Of a stretch of DNA of 64,000 bases, positions 16,845-26,423 are shown one piece after another. The position numbers were made by a program, and so were the translations under genes. The first letter of the stretch is position 1, and each line of letters begins with the position of its first letter. The notes beneath the pieces are model-generated. The model was given only the letters and a program-made list of their open reading frames with translations, was not told where the DNA came from and made no database searches. Origin of the DNA: Thalassospira lucentensis (GTDB lineage: Bacteria; Pseudomonadota; Alphaproteobacteria; Rhodospirillales; Thalassospiraceae); contig NZ_JAATOV010000001.1 in NCBI RefSeq assembly GCF_011806425.1, forward strand, positions 682,001-746,000. The letters are read 5' to 3'.

Positions 16845-18131
16845 ATGACACAGATGTTGAGCAAGGCCTGCCTTCGCGCGGCCGTTTCGGGTACCGCATT
16901 GCTCGGTTCCCTTGCCATTGCAACCACAGCCCATGCTTCGGGTTACCAGTTACGCGAAGTAAGTGGCACCCTGCAAGGGTCATCGTTTGCGGGCATGTCG
17001 ACCTCTTCGGCTGATGCCTCAACCATATTTTTCAATCCGGCGAATATAGGCCAGTTCGACCAAAGCACTTATAGTGTTGGTGGATCGTTGATCATGCCGA
17101 AATCGACGGTGAGAAATGCCTCAGCAAATGCACCGCTCGGCCAAGACGTTTCCCGGTCAGACTATGGCGACATGGCACAAGATGCGTTTGTTCCAAATGC
17201 CCACGCCGTATGGAAGCTTACAGACAACCTCAATATGGGTATTTCACTGACATCGCCTTGGGGGTTGGTGACCGACTACGAAGATGATTTTGCGGGTCGT
17301 TTTTTTGGAACGACATCTTCTATCAAGACCGCGAACGTCAAGCCGGCACTCGCCTATCGTTTTGACAACGGCCTCGCCCTTGGCGCTGGCCTGCAAATTC
17401 AATATATGGATGCCCGTCTGGCAAGAGCGGTTATCACAGGGGCAGGCACCGAAGCCGCCTCGGATGTGACAGGTGATGATGTGGCGATGGGCTGGTCCGC
17501 CGGGATGAACTGGGAAGTTGTCCCAGGGACCCGCATCGGAGCCAGCTACACATCCGACGTTACCCATCACCTAAGAGGTGACATCAAATTCGGATCAACG
17601 GCAGCCTATAACGACCAGAGCGCCAAAGCAAAAGTAACAACCCCTGAATTCGTCACATTCGGTATTGCCCAGGATCTTGGCGAGAAATGGACGATCATGG
17701 CCGATGCCCAATGGACAAACTGGACGTCGCTTACAAATCTGACATTCAATTACGGCGGGAACATCAGCAATCTCGGCACTCCAGTCACCTCTACCTCAGA
17801 ATATTACAACTGGAGCAGCGCTTGGTTCGGCACTCTCGGTGCGCGCTATCAATATGACGAGAACTGGGCCTTCACCGGGGGCATTGCTTATGATCAGACC
17901 CCGGTTAAAACCGAGCATCGCTCGGTTCGCTTACCGGACTCAAATCGGTATTGGGTTTCCCTTGGCACATCCTACAAGGTCAACGATTGGGCTGACGTAA
18001 GCTTGGGCTATACGCATATTTTTGCACACGAAGCCCACGTCAACGTGCGTGATAGCTCCAACAACACATTTTCTGGTGATTACGACTCGAAAGTGGACAT
18101 CATCGCCCTGCAGGCAAAGTTCCAATTCTGA
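16845..18131 (+). CDS. fadL: FadL/OmpP1-family outer-membrane long-chain fatty acid transporter
   Basis: A 428-residue outer-membrane barrel. The signal peptide ends at TTAHASGYQLRE. The N-terminal hatch motif is seen in SSADASTIFFNPANIGQF (the NPA signature), and the barrel ends in ALQAKFQF with a terminal Phe. It lets long-chain fatty acids or other hydrophobic compounds enter the cell. The frame opens with a GTG at 16827, but AGGGAGG lies just before the ATG at 16845, which I take as the start. The downstream terminator at 18143 ends this unit. Confidence 0.9.
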   Translation: MTQMLSKACLRAAVSGTALLGSLAIATTAHASGYQLREVSGTLQGSSFAGMSTSSADASTIFFNPANIGQFDQSTYSVGGSLIMPKSTVRNASANAPLGQDVSRSDYGDMAQDAFVPNAHAVWKLTDNLNMGISLTSPWGLVTDYEDDFAGRFFGTTSSIKTANVKPALAYRFDNGLALGAGLQIQYMDARLARAVITGAGTEAASDVTGDDVAMGWSAGMNWEVVPGTRIGASYTSDVTHHLRGDIKFGSTAAYNDQSAKAKVTTPEFVTFGIAQDLGEKWTIMADAQWTNWTSLTNLTFNYGGNISNLGTPVTSTSEYYNWSSAWFGTLGARYQYDENWAFTGGIAYDQTPVKTEHRSVRLPDSNRYWVSLGTSYKVNDWADVSLGYTHIFAHEAHVNVRDSSNNTFSGDYDSKVDIIALQAKFQF

Positions 18132-18142
18132 TCCCATATATA

Positions 18143-18188
18143 CCGGTACGGCTGTCTATTAATGGACTGGACCGTACCGGCCTTTTTT
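18143..18188 (+). terminator. Rho-independent terminator after fadL
   Basis: The stem arms CCGGTACGG (18143-18151) and CCGTACCGG (18172-18180) are followed by TTTTTT. The fadD operator begins 12 nt later. Confidence 0.85.
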
Positions 18189-18199
18189 CTATTCATAAA

Positions 18200-18215
18200 G
18201 TGACGTTAACGTAAT
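18200..18215. promoter_or_regulatory. LiuR-like operator, copy 2, in front of fadD
   Basis: GTGACGTTAACGTAAT shares the ACGTTAACGT core with copies at 15724 and 19962. It overlaps a possible ATG at 18214, which argues that translation really starts at 18229. Confidence 0.65.
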
Positions 18216-18228
18216 GGAGTTAACGCAG

Positions 18229-19920
18229 ATGAACCAAATAAACGTTCAAGAATCCCCCACCCTGATCAACGGGGTTGATGTGAGTTCGCCGGTGCGCACC
18301 TGTCCGGTCCATGAGATTTTTGAAAATGCTGCTGCGCGGTTTCCCAACCGCCCCTGCATCGATTTTATGGGCCGTGTTTATGATTACAAAACCATCAATG
18401 ACCAGATTGATCGCGCCGCCGAGGGTTTTAAACAGCTTGGCGTGCGAAAGGGCGACAAGGTGGGTTTGTGCCTGCCCAACACGCCTTATTATGTGGTGTG
18501 CTACTACGCGATCCTGAAATGCGGTGGGGTGGTGGTCAACTTTAACCCGCTGTATGCCAAGCGCGAGATTGCCTATCAGATCGAGGATTCTGGCTGCCGA
18601 ATGATGGTGACGCTGAACCTCAAACAAATTTACCCAAAAGTCGCGGCCTGCCTGGATCACACCTGCTTAAAGCGGATTGTCGTCTGCGAAATGAGCGACA
18701 TTCTCCCCCCGATCAAAAGCGTGCTGTTTTCCCTGTTTAAACGCAGCGAACTGGCCGAAGTCCCCAGCGATTTGCGCCATATCCCCTATGAACGTGTCAT
18801 TGGCTGCAACCCCATCGACACCTTAGTCGCTATCGCTGTCGATGATCTTGCCGTGCTGCAATATACCGGCGGCACAACGGGGCGGCCCAAGGGGGCGATG
18901 CTGACGCACGCCAACCTCAGCGCCAATGTGGATCAACTGACCCGCTGGATGCCCGATGCCAAACCGGGACATGAAGTCACAATCTGTGTGCTTCCGTTTT
19001 TCCATGTCTTTGCCATGACGGTAGCCCTCAACACCTCGATCAATTTGGGGGCCGAACTTGTCCTTCAGCCACGGTTTGAACTCAGTGCCGTTCTGCGCGC
19101 CCTTGATAAAAAACGCGCCACCATCTTTCCCGGCGTTCCAACGATTTACACCGCGATCAACAATTCGCCCGAAACAGCCAAACACGATTTGTCGAACATT
19201 CGATGCTGTATTTCAGGTGGCGCGCCGCTTCCAGTCGAAGTCAAACACCGGTTTGAAGAAATCACCGGATCAAAGGTGGTTGAGGGATACGGCCTGACCG
19301 AAGCCAGCCCGGTTTGCACCTGTAATCCGTTGAAAGGGATTAACAAGGAAGGATCCATCGGGCTTCCGATGCCGGGGGCCGAAATTGAAATTCGTGCGCT
19401 TGAACGGCCCGATCACTGCGTGCAACTGGGTGAAAAGGGCGAGGTATGCGTCAAAGGGCCAAACATCATGCCCGCTTATTGGCAAAACCCGGCTGCAACC
19501 GACGAAACCTTTGTCGATGGTTGGCTGCGCACCGGGGACGTCGGATATCAGGACGCGGATGGCTATACCTTCCTTGTAGATCGGTTAAAGGATGTCATCC
19601 TGTGCAGCGGCTATAATGTATATCCGCGCGCGATTGAAGAAGCCCTTTATCTGCATGACCAAATCGCCGAAGTCACCTGTATCGGTGTCCCCGATAAATA
19701 TCGTGGTCAGGCGCCAAAGGCATTTGTCCGCCTGATCGACGGTGCGAACGATATTACCGCCGAAGACCTGCGCGCGTTTCTCGATGACAAGATTTCAAGA
19801 ATCGAAATGCCCCGCGAAATCGAAATTCGCGAAGAACTTCCCAAAACAATGGTCGGCAAACTGTCAAAAAAAGAATTGGTCGAGGAAGAACGCCAGAAAC
19901 GGGAACAACAGAATACGTAA
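18229..19920 (+). CDS. fadD: Long-chain acyl-CoA ligase (FadD-like)
   Basis: A 563-residue ANL-superfamily ligase that activates fatty acids to acyl-CoA with ATP. Motifs are the phosphate loop YTGGTTGRPKGAML, YGLTEASPVC, the DRLKDVI hinge and a late lysine in MVGKLSKKEL. The nearest in-frame ATG is 18214, but GGAG at 18216-18219 lies 9 nt before the ATG at 18229 and the operator covers 18200-18215, so I use 18229. No FadL-like export signal is present. It sits between FadL and the MerR/beta-oxidation genes, each with the same operator. Confidence 0.88.
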   Translation: MNQINVQESPTLINGVDVSSPVRTCPVHEIFENAAARFPNRPCIDFMGRVYDYKTINDQIDRAAEGFKQLGVRKGDKVGLCLPNTPYYVVCYYAILKCGGVVVNFNPLYAKREIAYQIEDSGCRMMVTLNLKQIYPKVAACLDHTCLKRIVVCEMSDILPPIKSVLFSLFKRSELAEVPSDLRHIPYERVIGCNPIDTLVAIAVDDLAVLQYTGGTTGRPKGAMLTHANLSANVDQLTRWMPDAKPGHEVTICVLPFFHVFAMTVALNTSINLGAELVLQPRFELSAVLRALDKKRATIFPGVPTIYTAINNSPETAKHDLSNIRCCISGGAPLPVEVKHRFEEITGSKVVEGYGLTEASPVCTCNPLKGINKEGSIGLPMPGAEIEIRALERPDHCVQLGEKGEVCVKGPNIMPAYWQNPAATDETFVDGWLRTGDVGYQDADGYTFLVDRLKDVILCSGYNVYPRAIEEALYLHDQIAEVTCIGVPDKYRGQAPKAFVRLIDGANDITAEDLRAFLDDKISRIEMPREIEIREELPKTMVGKLSKKELVEEERQKREQQNT

Positions 19921-19961
19921 TGACGAGTTTGGTTAGGAGTTCCCCCCCTAAACCGCTCGAT

Positions 19962-19977
19962 TTTACGTTAACGTAAA
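19962..19977. promoter_or_regulatory. LiuR-like operator, copy 3 (perfect palindrome)
   Basis: TTTACGTTAACGTAAA is a perfect 16-bp palindrome, 44 nt upstream of the MerR-family gene. It suggests autoregulation of the regulator and of the beta-oxidation genes that follow. The site resembles the LiuR motif as I recall it from comparative studies of MerR-type regulators of branched-chain amino acid and fatty acid catabolism. Confidence 0.75.
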
Positions 19978-20021
19978 CTTATTGACGCAATGATAAAATA
20001 GAGTACCATAAGGGCCATAAC

Positions 20022-20426
20022 ATGACCAAAATTGAGGAGCGGTTTTATACCGTGCCGGAACTGGCCGATGACCTTGGCATAACGCCGCGCACGATCCGGT
20101 TTTACGAACAAAAGGGGCTGTTAAACCCGCAACGCGCTGGGACCACACGGGTTTATACCCGGCAAGACCGCGCCAAGCTTTTGATCATTCTGCGCGGAAA
20201 GCGGCTGGGGTTTAGCCTGCGTGAGATCGCCGATTACCTTGATCTTTATGGGGCGGATCCCACCCAGGCAGAGCAAATTAAAATGCTGCTCAGCCAAGTG
20301 CGCGAACGGGTGGCAGACCTAGAAGAACAACGCCAAGCACTTGACGTCACATTGGATGAGTTGCGCGAAATCGAACAACAATCAATTGATGCGCTGAAAG
20401 AAAAAGGACTCGATCCGGAATCGTAA
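20022..20426 (+). CDS. MerR-family regulator, LiuR-like
   Basis: A 134-residue MerR protein. The HTH reads FYTVPELADDLGITPRTIRF and the wing YEQKGLLNPQRAGTTRVYTR. A long dimerisation helix follows, with RERVADLEEQRQALDVTLDEL. There is no C-terminal metal-binding cysteine set. The RTIRFYEQKGLL helix and the linked fatty-acid genes resemble LiuR, which senses acyl-CoA-linked catabolites and represses its targets. It lies 46 nt before the thiolase gene in the same direction, behind the perfect palindrome. Confidence 0.82.
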   Translation: MTKIEERFYTVPELADDLGITPRTIRFYEQKGLLNPQRAGTTRVYTRQDRAKLLIILRGKRLGFSLREIADYLDLYGADPTQAEQIKMLLSQVRERVADLEEQRQALDVTLDELREIEQQSIDALKEKGLDPES

Positions 20427-20472
20427 CAAATATGGATCGGGTAACAGGACAGTTCAGGAAGGAAGACTAGCC

Positions 20473-21609
20473 ATGACCAATGCCGTTATTGCCGGATATG
20501 TCCGGTCGCCCTTTACCCCCGCCCGCAAAGGCGCGCTGACCAAGGTCCGCCCTGACGATCTTGCGGCACAGGTTGTCAAAGGATTGGTCGAGAAAACCGG
20601 TATCGATCCCAAAGATGTCGAAGACCTGATCCTTGGCTGTGCATTTCCCGAAGGCGAACAGGGCTTTAATGTTGCCCGCCTTGTCACATTCCTTGCCGAT
20701 CTGCCGCGCTCTGTCGCCGGGGTGACCGTCAACCGGTTCTGTGGATCATCCATGCAGGCAATCCACCAAGCTGCCGGTGCCATTGCGATTGGCGCTGGGG
20801 ACGTTTTCATCTGTGCAGGCGTCGAAAGCATGACGCGCGTGCCGATGATGGGCTTTAACCCGCTGCCAAACCCGGAACTTTATAAAACAATGCCTGAGGC
20901 CTATATGGGCATGGGCGACACAGCCGAAAACGTTGCAGCGAAATATGATTTATCGCGTGCAGAACAGGAAAGCTTTGCCGTCACAAGCCATAAAAAAGCC
21001 GCCGCTGCGCAATCGGCTGGCAAATTCACAGATGAAATCATTCCAATCCAAACCAAAGACGGCGTTGTTTCAGAAGACGGCTGCATTCGCGCAGAAACCA
21101 CCGCCGAAAGCCTTGCGGAACTGAAACCGGCCTTTAAAGAAGACGGCGTTGTGACAGCGGGAACGTCATCCCCCCTTACCGACGGTGCATCAGCGGTTCT
21201 GGTGTGCTCCGAAGAATATGCGGCCAAACATGGTCTTACGCCGCTTGCGCGCATCAAGTCGGTTGCGGTTGACGGGTGCCTGCCCGAAATTATGGGGATC
21301 GGCCCAGTTGGCTCATCGAAAAAGGCCCTGTCGCGTGCCGGGATTAGCGCCGACGACCTTGATGTGGTTGAACTCAACGAAGCATTTTCATCGCAAGCCA
21401 TAGCAAGCATTGCCGATCTTGGTCTGGATATCGCAAAGGTCAATATTGACGGCGGTGCATTGGCCCTTGGTCATCCGCTTGGCGCGACCGGCGCACGGAT
21501 TGTGGGCAAGGCCGCCGCGATTTTGAAACGCGATGGCGGTAAATATGCCCTTGCGTCGCAATGTATTGGCGGGGGTCAGGGGATCGCGACCATATTGGAG
21601 GCGATGTAA
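20473..21609 (+). CDS. Acetyl-CoA acyltransferase (beta-ketothiolase, FadA type)
   Basis: A 378-residue thiolase that cleaves 3-ketoacyl-CoA with CoA. Active-site elements are the nucleophilic cysteine in NRFCGSSMQAI, the histidine in GGALALGHPLGATGAR and the second cysteine in SQCIGGGQG. AGGAAGGA lies about 8 nt before the ATG. Its stop TAA shares one base with the ATG of the next gene, so it is tightly coupled to the FadN-type dehydrogenase. This is the thiolase partner of a beta-oxidation operon. Confidence 0.92.
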   Translation: MTNAVIAGYVRSPFTPARKGALTKVRPDDLAAQVVKGLVEKTGIDPKDVEDLILGCAFPEGEQGFNVARLVTFLADLPRSVAGVTVNRFCGSSMQAIHQAAGAIAIGAGDVFICAGVESMTRVPMMGFNPLPNPELYKTMPEAYMGMGDTAENVAAKYDLSRAEQESFAVTSHKKAAAAQSAGKFTDEIIPIQTKDGVVSEDGCIRAETTAESLAELKPAFKEDGVVTAGTSSPLTDGASAVLVCSEEYAAKHGLTPLARIKSVAVDGCLPEIMGIGPVGSSKKALSRAGISADDLDVVELNEAFSSQAIASIADLGLDIAKVNIDGGALALGHPLGATGARIVGKAAAILKRDGGKYALASQCIGGGQGIATILEAM

Positions 21610-23960
21610 TGCCCAATACCAAATCAGACCCGAAACAGGCCAAAATCAAACAGGTCGCCGTGATCGGTGCCGGTGTAATGGGCGCATCAATTGCCGCGCA
21701 TATCGCTAATTCCGGTACCCCGGTCTTGCTGCTTGATATCGTTCCCGACGGTGCAGAAAACCGCAATGCGATTGCCGAGGGCGCGGTTGCCAAAATGCTC
21801 AAAACCGATCCTGCGCCCTTTATGGCAAAACGGGTCGCCAAGCTGATTACCTGCGGCAATATCGAAGATCACCTTGAAAAGATCGCCGACTGTGACTGGA
21901 TCATCGAAGCGGTGATTGAACGGCTTGATATCAAACAAGACCTGTATCGCAAGATCGATAAGGTCCGTGCCAAGGGGTCGGTTGTTTCATCCAACACATC
22001 GACCATTCCGCTGGCGACCTTGATTGACGGGCTGGATAAAGGGTTCGCACAGGACTTCATCATCACGCATTTTTTCAATCCGCCGCGCTATATGCGGTTG
22101 CTTGAACTGGTCGGATCATCTGTCACACGCGATGATGTCATCGACACGGTTGCTGAGTTTGCCGATCACAAATTGGGCAAGACCTGTGTCATCTGCCACG
22201 ACCAACCGGGTTTTATCGCCAACCGTTTGGGGGTCTATTGGGTTCAGGCCGCCATGGTCGAGGCAATGGACCGCAAATTGACCGTCGAAGAAGCCGACAG
22301 TGTCATTGGCCGCCCGTTTGGCATTCCCAAAACTGGTGTATTTGGCCTGATGGATTTGGTCGGGCTTGATTTGATGCCCCATGTTCAATCAAGCATGGCC
22401 GGTCTTCTTGATAAATCCGATCCGTTCCACGCGATTTACCGCGAAAGCCCGTTAGTCAGCAAACTGATTGCCGATGGCTATACCGGGCGCAAGGGCAAAG
22501 GTGGTTTTTACCGCCTGAACGGCGACGGCGGCCAGAAAGTCAAAGAATCAATCAATCTGGAAACCGGGGAATTTTCGAAGTCGGAAAAAGCCCGCCTTGG
22601 CAGTGTGCGCGATGCAGGCAAAGACCCGCGCAAAATGATGCAGGCCACGGATAAGGGCGGGCTTTATGGCCGTGCGGTTATGGGCAAAACCCTTGCCTAT
22701 GCCGCCTTTATCGCCGAAACGGCCGCAAAGTCGATTGTCGATGTCGATGACGCTATGAAGCTTGGCTATGCGTGGAAAACTGGCCCGTTTGAGCTGATAG
22801 ATGCCATTGGCGTCGATACGCTGATTGAAATGCTTGAAACCGATGGCGTTGACGTTCCACCACTGCTGAAAAAGGCGGCTGGGAAATCGTTTTACAAGGT
22901 CGAAGACGGGCAGCTTTATTATCTTGGCTTTGATGGGTCATATGCCCCGGTTACCCGCCCTGATGGCGTCATTCTGCTTGAAGATATCAAACGCAAATCC
23001 GAACGGGTTGCCGGTAATCGTGGTGCGTCGCTTTGGGATATTGGCGACGGGGTCGCCTGCCTTGAATTTCATACCAAGATGAATGCCCTTGATGGCGATG
23101 TGTTGGGCGCGCTCAAAACATCGATCCGAACGGTGAAAAAGCAGTTCAAGGCGCTGGTGATCTATAACGAAGGCAGCAATTTTTCCGCCGGGGCCAACCT
23201 TGGCCTGGCGTTATTTGCCGCCAACATCGCTGCATGGCCGGAAATTGAAAACCTGATTGAAACCGGTCAGGAAACCTATAAGGCACTTAAATATTCGCCG
23301 TTCCCGGTTGTCGGTGCGCCAAGTGGCATGGCACTGGGCGGTGGGTGTGAAATCCTTTTGCATTGTGATGGCGTTCAGGCACATGGCGAAACCTATATCG
23401 GGTTGGTGGAACCCGGTGTTGGTCTGATCCCGGCATGGGGCGGGTGTAAGGAAATGATCCGTCGTTGGACGGAAAATCCCAAATTCGCCAAAGGCCCAAT
23501 GGCGCCAAGTGCCAAGGCGTTTGAAATCATCTCGGTCGCGACCGTTGCCAAATCCGCCATGGAAGCCAAGGAAAACCTGTTCTTTCGCGAACAAGACGGC
23601 ATCACCATGAACCGCGACCGTTTATTGGCCGATGCCAAGCAACGCGCTCTTTCGATGGTGGATGGATACGAAGCCCCCAAAGAATTCACCTACCACCTGC
23701 CTGGTGAAAGCGGTCGCGTCGCATTTGAAATGGCCGTGGATGGGTTCCATCGCCTTGGCAAGGCCACCGATTACGACCGTGTCGTGGCCGGCGAGTTGGC
23801 CACGGTTCTTTCGGGCGGCGATACCGACGTTACCAACGAACTGTCCGAAGACGACATTCTTGAAATGGAACGCGAAGGTTTCATGCGGCTGGTCCACAAT
23901 GAAGGCACCATGGCCCGGGTTGAGCATATGCTGCTGACCGGCAAGCCGTTGCGTAACTAG
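21609..23960 (+). CDS. 3-hydroxyacyl-CoA dehydrogenase / enoyl-CoA hydratase, FadN architecture
   Basis: A 783-residue two-function protein for the hydration and second oxidation of beta-oxidation. The dehydrogenase comes first: the NAD motif VIGAGVMGASIAAHIANSG is near residue 17, and the catalytic histidine is in ITHFFNPPRYMR. The crotonase-like domain is C-terminal (about 490-690), with SNFSAGANLG and GMALGGGCEI and the glutamate in LVEPGVGLIPAWGG. This order is the reverse of E. coli FadB and matches Bacillus FadN (about 790 residues). I use the ATG at 21609, 1 nt overlapping the thiolase stop. The frame continues upstream without a start of its own. Confidence 0.9.
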   Translation: MPNTKSDPKQAKIKQVAVIGAGVMGASIAAHIANSGTPVLLLDIVPDGAENRNAIAEGAVAKMLKTDPAPFMAKRVAKLITCGNIEDHLEKIADCDWIIEAVIERLDIKQDLYRKIDKVRAKGSVVSSNTSTIPLATLIDGLDKGFAQDFIITHFFNPPRYMRLLELVGSSVTRDDVIDTVAEFADHKLGKTCVICHDQPGFIANRLGVYWVQAAMVEAMDRKLTVEEADSVIGRPFGIPKTGVFGLMDLVGLDLMPHVQSSMAGLLDKSDPFHAIYRESPLVSKLIADGYTGRKGKGGFYRLNGDGGQKVKESINLETGEFSKSEKARLGSVRDAGKDPRKMMQATDKGGLYGRAVMGKTLAYAAFIAETAAKSIVDVDDAMKLGYAWKTGPFELIDAIGVDTLIEMLETDGVDVPPLLKKAAGKSFYKVEDGQLYYLGFDGSYAPVTRPDGVILLEDIKRKSERVAGNRGASLWDIGDGVACLEFHTKMNALDGDVLGALKTSIRTVKKQFKALVIYNEGSNFSAGANLGLALFAANIAAWPEIENLIETGQETYKALKYSPFPVVGAPSGMALGGGCEILLHCDGVQAHGETYIGLVEPGVGLIPAWGGCKEMIRRWTENPKFAKGPMAPSAKAFEIISVATVAKSAMEAKENLFFREQDGITMNRDRLLADAKQRALSMVDGYEAPKEFTYHLPGESGRVAFEMAVDGFHRLGKATDYDRVVAGELATVLSGGDTDVTNELSEDDILEMEREGFMRLVHNEGTMARVEHMLLTGKPLRN

Positions 23961-23983
23961 GAACGGTTCAGGAGGAAATAGAA

Positions 23984-25768
23984 ATGGCCGAATATAAAGC
24001 ACCGCTGCGCGACATGCGCTTCGTCCTGACCGAGCTGTTTGATTATAACGACATCAACCAGATGCCCGGTTGCACCGATTTCACACCCGATGTCGTCGAT
24101 GCGGTTCTTGAAGAAGCCGCCAAGTTTTGTGAGGAAATCCTGTTTCCGATCAATCGATCCGGGGATGAAGAAGGATGCCACTGGGATGACGGGGTGGTGA
24201 CAACCCCAAAGGGCTTTAAAGAAGCTTACCAAACCTTTGCCGAAGGCGGCTGGACCGGAATTGCCTGTGACCCTGCTTATGGCGGTCAAGGTGCGCCAAA
24301 GTCGGTTAATGCATTGTTCGAAGAAATGATGTGTTCGGCCAACCTGTCATTTGGCATGTATCCCGGTCTGTCATTTGGCGCCTATGCCGCGCTGCGTAAC
24401 CATGCATCAGACACCCTAAAAGATAAATTCCTGCCCAAGATGGTCGATGGAACTTGGTCTGGCACCATGTGCCTGACCGAACCGCATTGCGGTACGGATC
24501 TTGGCATCATCAAAACCAAGGCAGAACCACATGATGATGGGTCTTATGCGATCACCGGCACAAAGATTTTCATATCCGCCGGTGAACATGACCTGACGGA
24601 AAACATCATCCATCTGGTATTGGCAAAACTGCCCGATGCCCCCAAAGGAACCAAGGGCATATCCCTGTTCCTTGTGCCGAAATTCATGGTTGGTGATGAC
24701 GGATCGCTTGGCGATCGCAACGCGGTTAAATGCGGATCAATCGAACATAAAATGGGCATTAAGGCATCCGCGACCTGCGTCATGAATTTTGACGGTGCCA
24801 CGGGCTATTTGGTGGGGGAACCCCATCAAGGCATGCCGGCCATGTTTACCATGATGAACCAGGAACGGCTTTCGGTCGGCATTCAGGGCCTTGGCATTGG
24901 CGAAGCCGCCTATCAGGGCGCACGCGCCTATGCCAAGGATCGGTTGCAGGGACGCGCCCTTACCGGCTCAAAATCACCTGAAAAACCCGCCGATTCGATC
25001 ATTGTTCACCCCGATGTCCGCCGCATGTTGTTAACAGCCAAGGCAACCAATGAAGGATGCCGGGCGATGGGCATGTGGGTGGCGCGCGCCCTTGATACCG
25101 CCAAACATCACGAAGACCCAATCAAACGCGAAGAAGCCGACGAATTCGTGCAACTGATGACCCCGATTGTCAAAGCGCTGTTTACCGATTGGGGCTTTGA
25201 TAATGCCAATCTGGGCGTGCAGGTCTTTGGCGGGCACGGCTACATCCGCGAATGGGGCATGGAACAATATGTTCGTGATGCCCGCATTGCACAGATTTAC
25301 GAAGGGACAAACGGCATTCAGGCCCTTGACCTTGTCGGGCGTAAAATGCCGGCAAAGGCAGGTCGTTACCTGCGACGGTTTTTCCACCCGGTTCAGGAAT
25401 ATATCCAAGCCAACGTATCGAACGGGGAACTGGGTGACTATGTGCAGCCGCTGGCAAAGGCGTTCATGCGCCTGCAGCAAATCACCGGTGAACTGGCCCA
25501 ACGCGGCATGAAAAACCCTGACGAAGCCGGGGCCGCCGCATCCGAGTTCCTGCGCCTGTTTGGATTGGTTGCGGTTGGTTTCATGTGGGCACGTACCGCT
25601 GAAATCGCGCTGGCGAAGAAGGATGACGATCCCGATGGGTTCTATAAGGCCAAGCTGATCACGGCCAAATTCTATATGGAACGGATTTTGCCCCAATCGG
25701 GTGCGCTGTTTAGTCAGATGATGTCGGGATCTTCCAACATGATGTCGCTTGATGAGGAGCTGTTTTAG
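23984..25768 (+). CDS. Long-chain acyl-CoA dehydrogenase with C-terminal extension (FadE type)
   Basis: A 594-residue flavoprotein performing the first oxidation of acyl-CoA. The signature MCLTEPHCGTDLGIIKTKAE is present. The catalytic glutamate is in IYEGTNGIQALDL. About 150 extra C-terminal residues (from FHPVQEYIQ) form the extension seen in Bacillus FadE-like enzymes. No signal peptide. AGGAGG lies 9 nt before the ATG, 23 nt after the FadN-type gene. Electrons presumably go to ETF. Confidence 0.92.
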   Translation: MAEYKAPLRDMRFVLTELFDYNDINQMPGCTDFTPDVVDAVLEEAAKFCEEILFPINRSGDEEGCHWDDGVVTTPKGFKEAYQTFAEGGWTGIACDPAYGGQGAPKSVNALFEEMMCSANLSFGMYPGLSFGAYAALRNHASDTLKDKFLPKMVDGTWSGTMCLTEPHCGTDLGIIKTKAEPHDDGSYAITGTKIFISAGEHDLTENIIHLVLAKLPDAPKGTKGISLFLVPKFMVGDDGSLGDRNAVKCGSIEHKMGIKASATCVMNFDGATGYLVGEPHQGMPAMFTMMNQERLSVGIQGLGIGEAAYQGARAYAKDRLQGRALTGSKSPEKPADSIIVHPDVRRMLLTAKATNEGCRAMGMWVARALDTAKHHEDPIKREEADEFVQLMTPIVKALFTDWGFDNANLGVQVFGGHGYIREWGMEQYVRDARIAQIYEGTNGIQALDLVGRKMPAKAGRYLRRFFHPVQEYIQANVSNGELGDYVQPLAKAFMRLQQITGELAQRGMKNPDEAGAAASEFLRLFGLVAVGFMWARTAEIALAKKDDDPDGFYKAKLITAKFYMERILPQSGALFSQMMSGSSNMMSLDEELF

Positions 25769-25823
25769 TCATGGCAGCGGGCCGCAGCCGACATGATCCG
25801 CCATCAATGTGCGGGGTACTGTT

Positions 25824-26354
25824 GTGAACCTGATTTTCCGACTGATCCGTGTTTTGATCTTGTCACGGGTGCGGCCCGGCCTGCATCCGCTTGATCCATC
25901 GTGTTTGCATTTTCGGGCATGGCCATTTGATCTGGACATCAATGTGCATATGACCAATTCGCGCTATTTCGCCCTGATGGATTTGGCGCGCACCGAACTG
26001 ATCCTGCGCAACGGCATTGCTAAACAGATGTTTAAACGCCAATGGCAACCAGTGGTATCTGGCGCCACCATGCGGTTCAAACGCGCGATCAGACCGTTTC
26101 AGAAATTCACGGTCGAAACACAGGCTCTCTATTGGGATGACAAGGGGTTTTATCTTGAGCAGCGCTTTGTCGCGGATGGCAAAACCCTTGCCCTTGGCAT
26201 CGTAAAGGCGGTGTTTGTTGGACCAAGCGGCATCGTCACGCCCCAAGAAATTTGTCGTCTTGTCGGGGCGGATGAAACGTCCCCGATAATGCCCGACTGG
26301 TTGGCAAGTTGGCCTGATGTGGAAAATGCGATCGAAGACCGCCTTGTCGCGTAA
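25824..26354 (+). CDS. Hotdog-fold acyl-CoA thioesterase family protein
   Basis: A 176-residue protein of the 4-hydroxybenzoyl-CoA-thioesterase-like group. The motif FDLDINVHMTNSRYFALMDLAR is the family's active-site/dimer signature. The segment HFRAWPFDLDINVHM is typical of the Them6/YbgC-like branch. It likely hydrolyses acyl-CoA esters in the cytoplasm. Start choice is uncertain. GTG at 25824 has GGGG 8 nt upstream. GTG at 25809 would add five residues. It follows the acyl-CoA dehydrogenase by 55 nt and is probably in the same operon. Confidence 0.75.
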   Translation: MNLIFRLIRVLILSRVRPGLHPLDPSCLHFRAWPFDLDINVHMTNSRYFALMDLARTELILRNGIAKQMFKRQWQPVVSGATMRFKRAIRPFQKFTVETQALYWDDKGFYLEQRFVADGKTLALGIVKAVFVGPSGIVTPQEICRLVGADETSPIMPDWLASWPDVENAIEDRLVA

Positions 26355-26423
26355 CGCCGTACCGCCGTAACGCGCACAGCGCACAAACATAAAACCGGGT
26401 AAAAGCCCGCGGGAGGACGTCCT

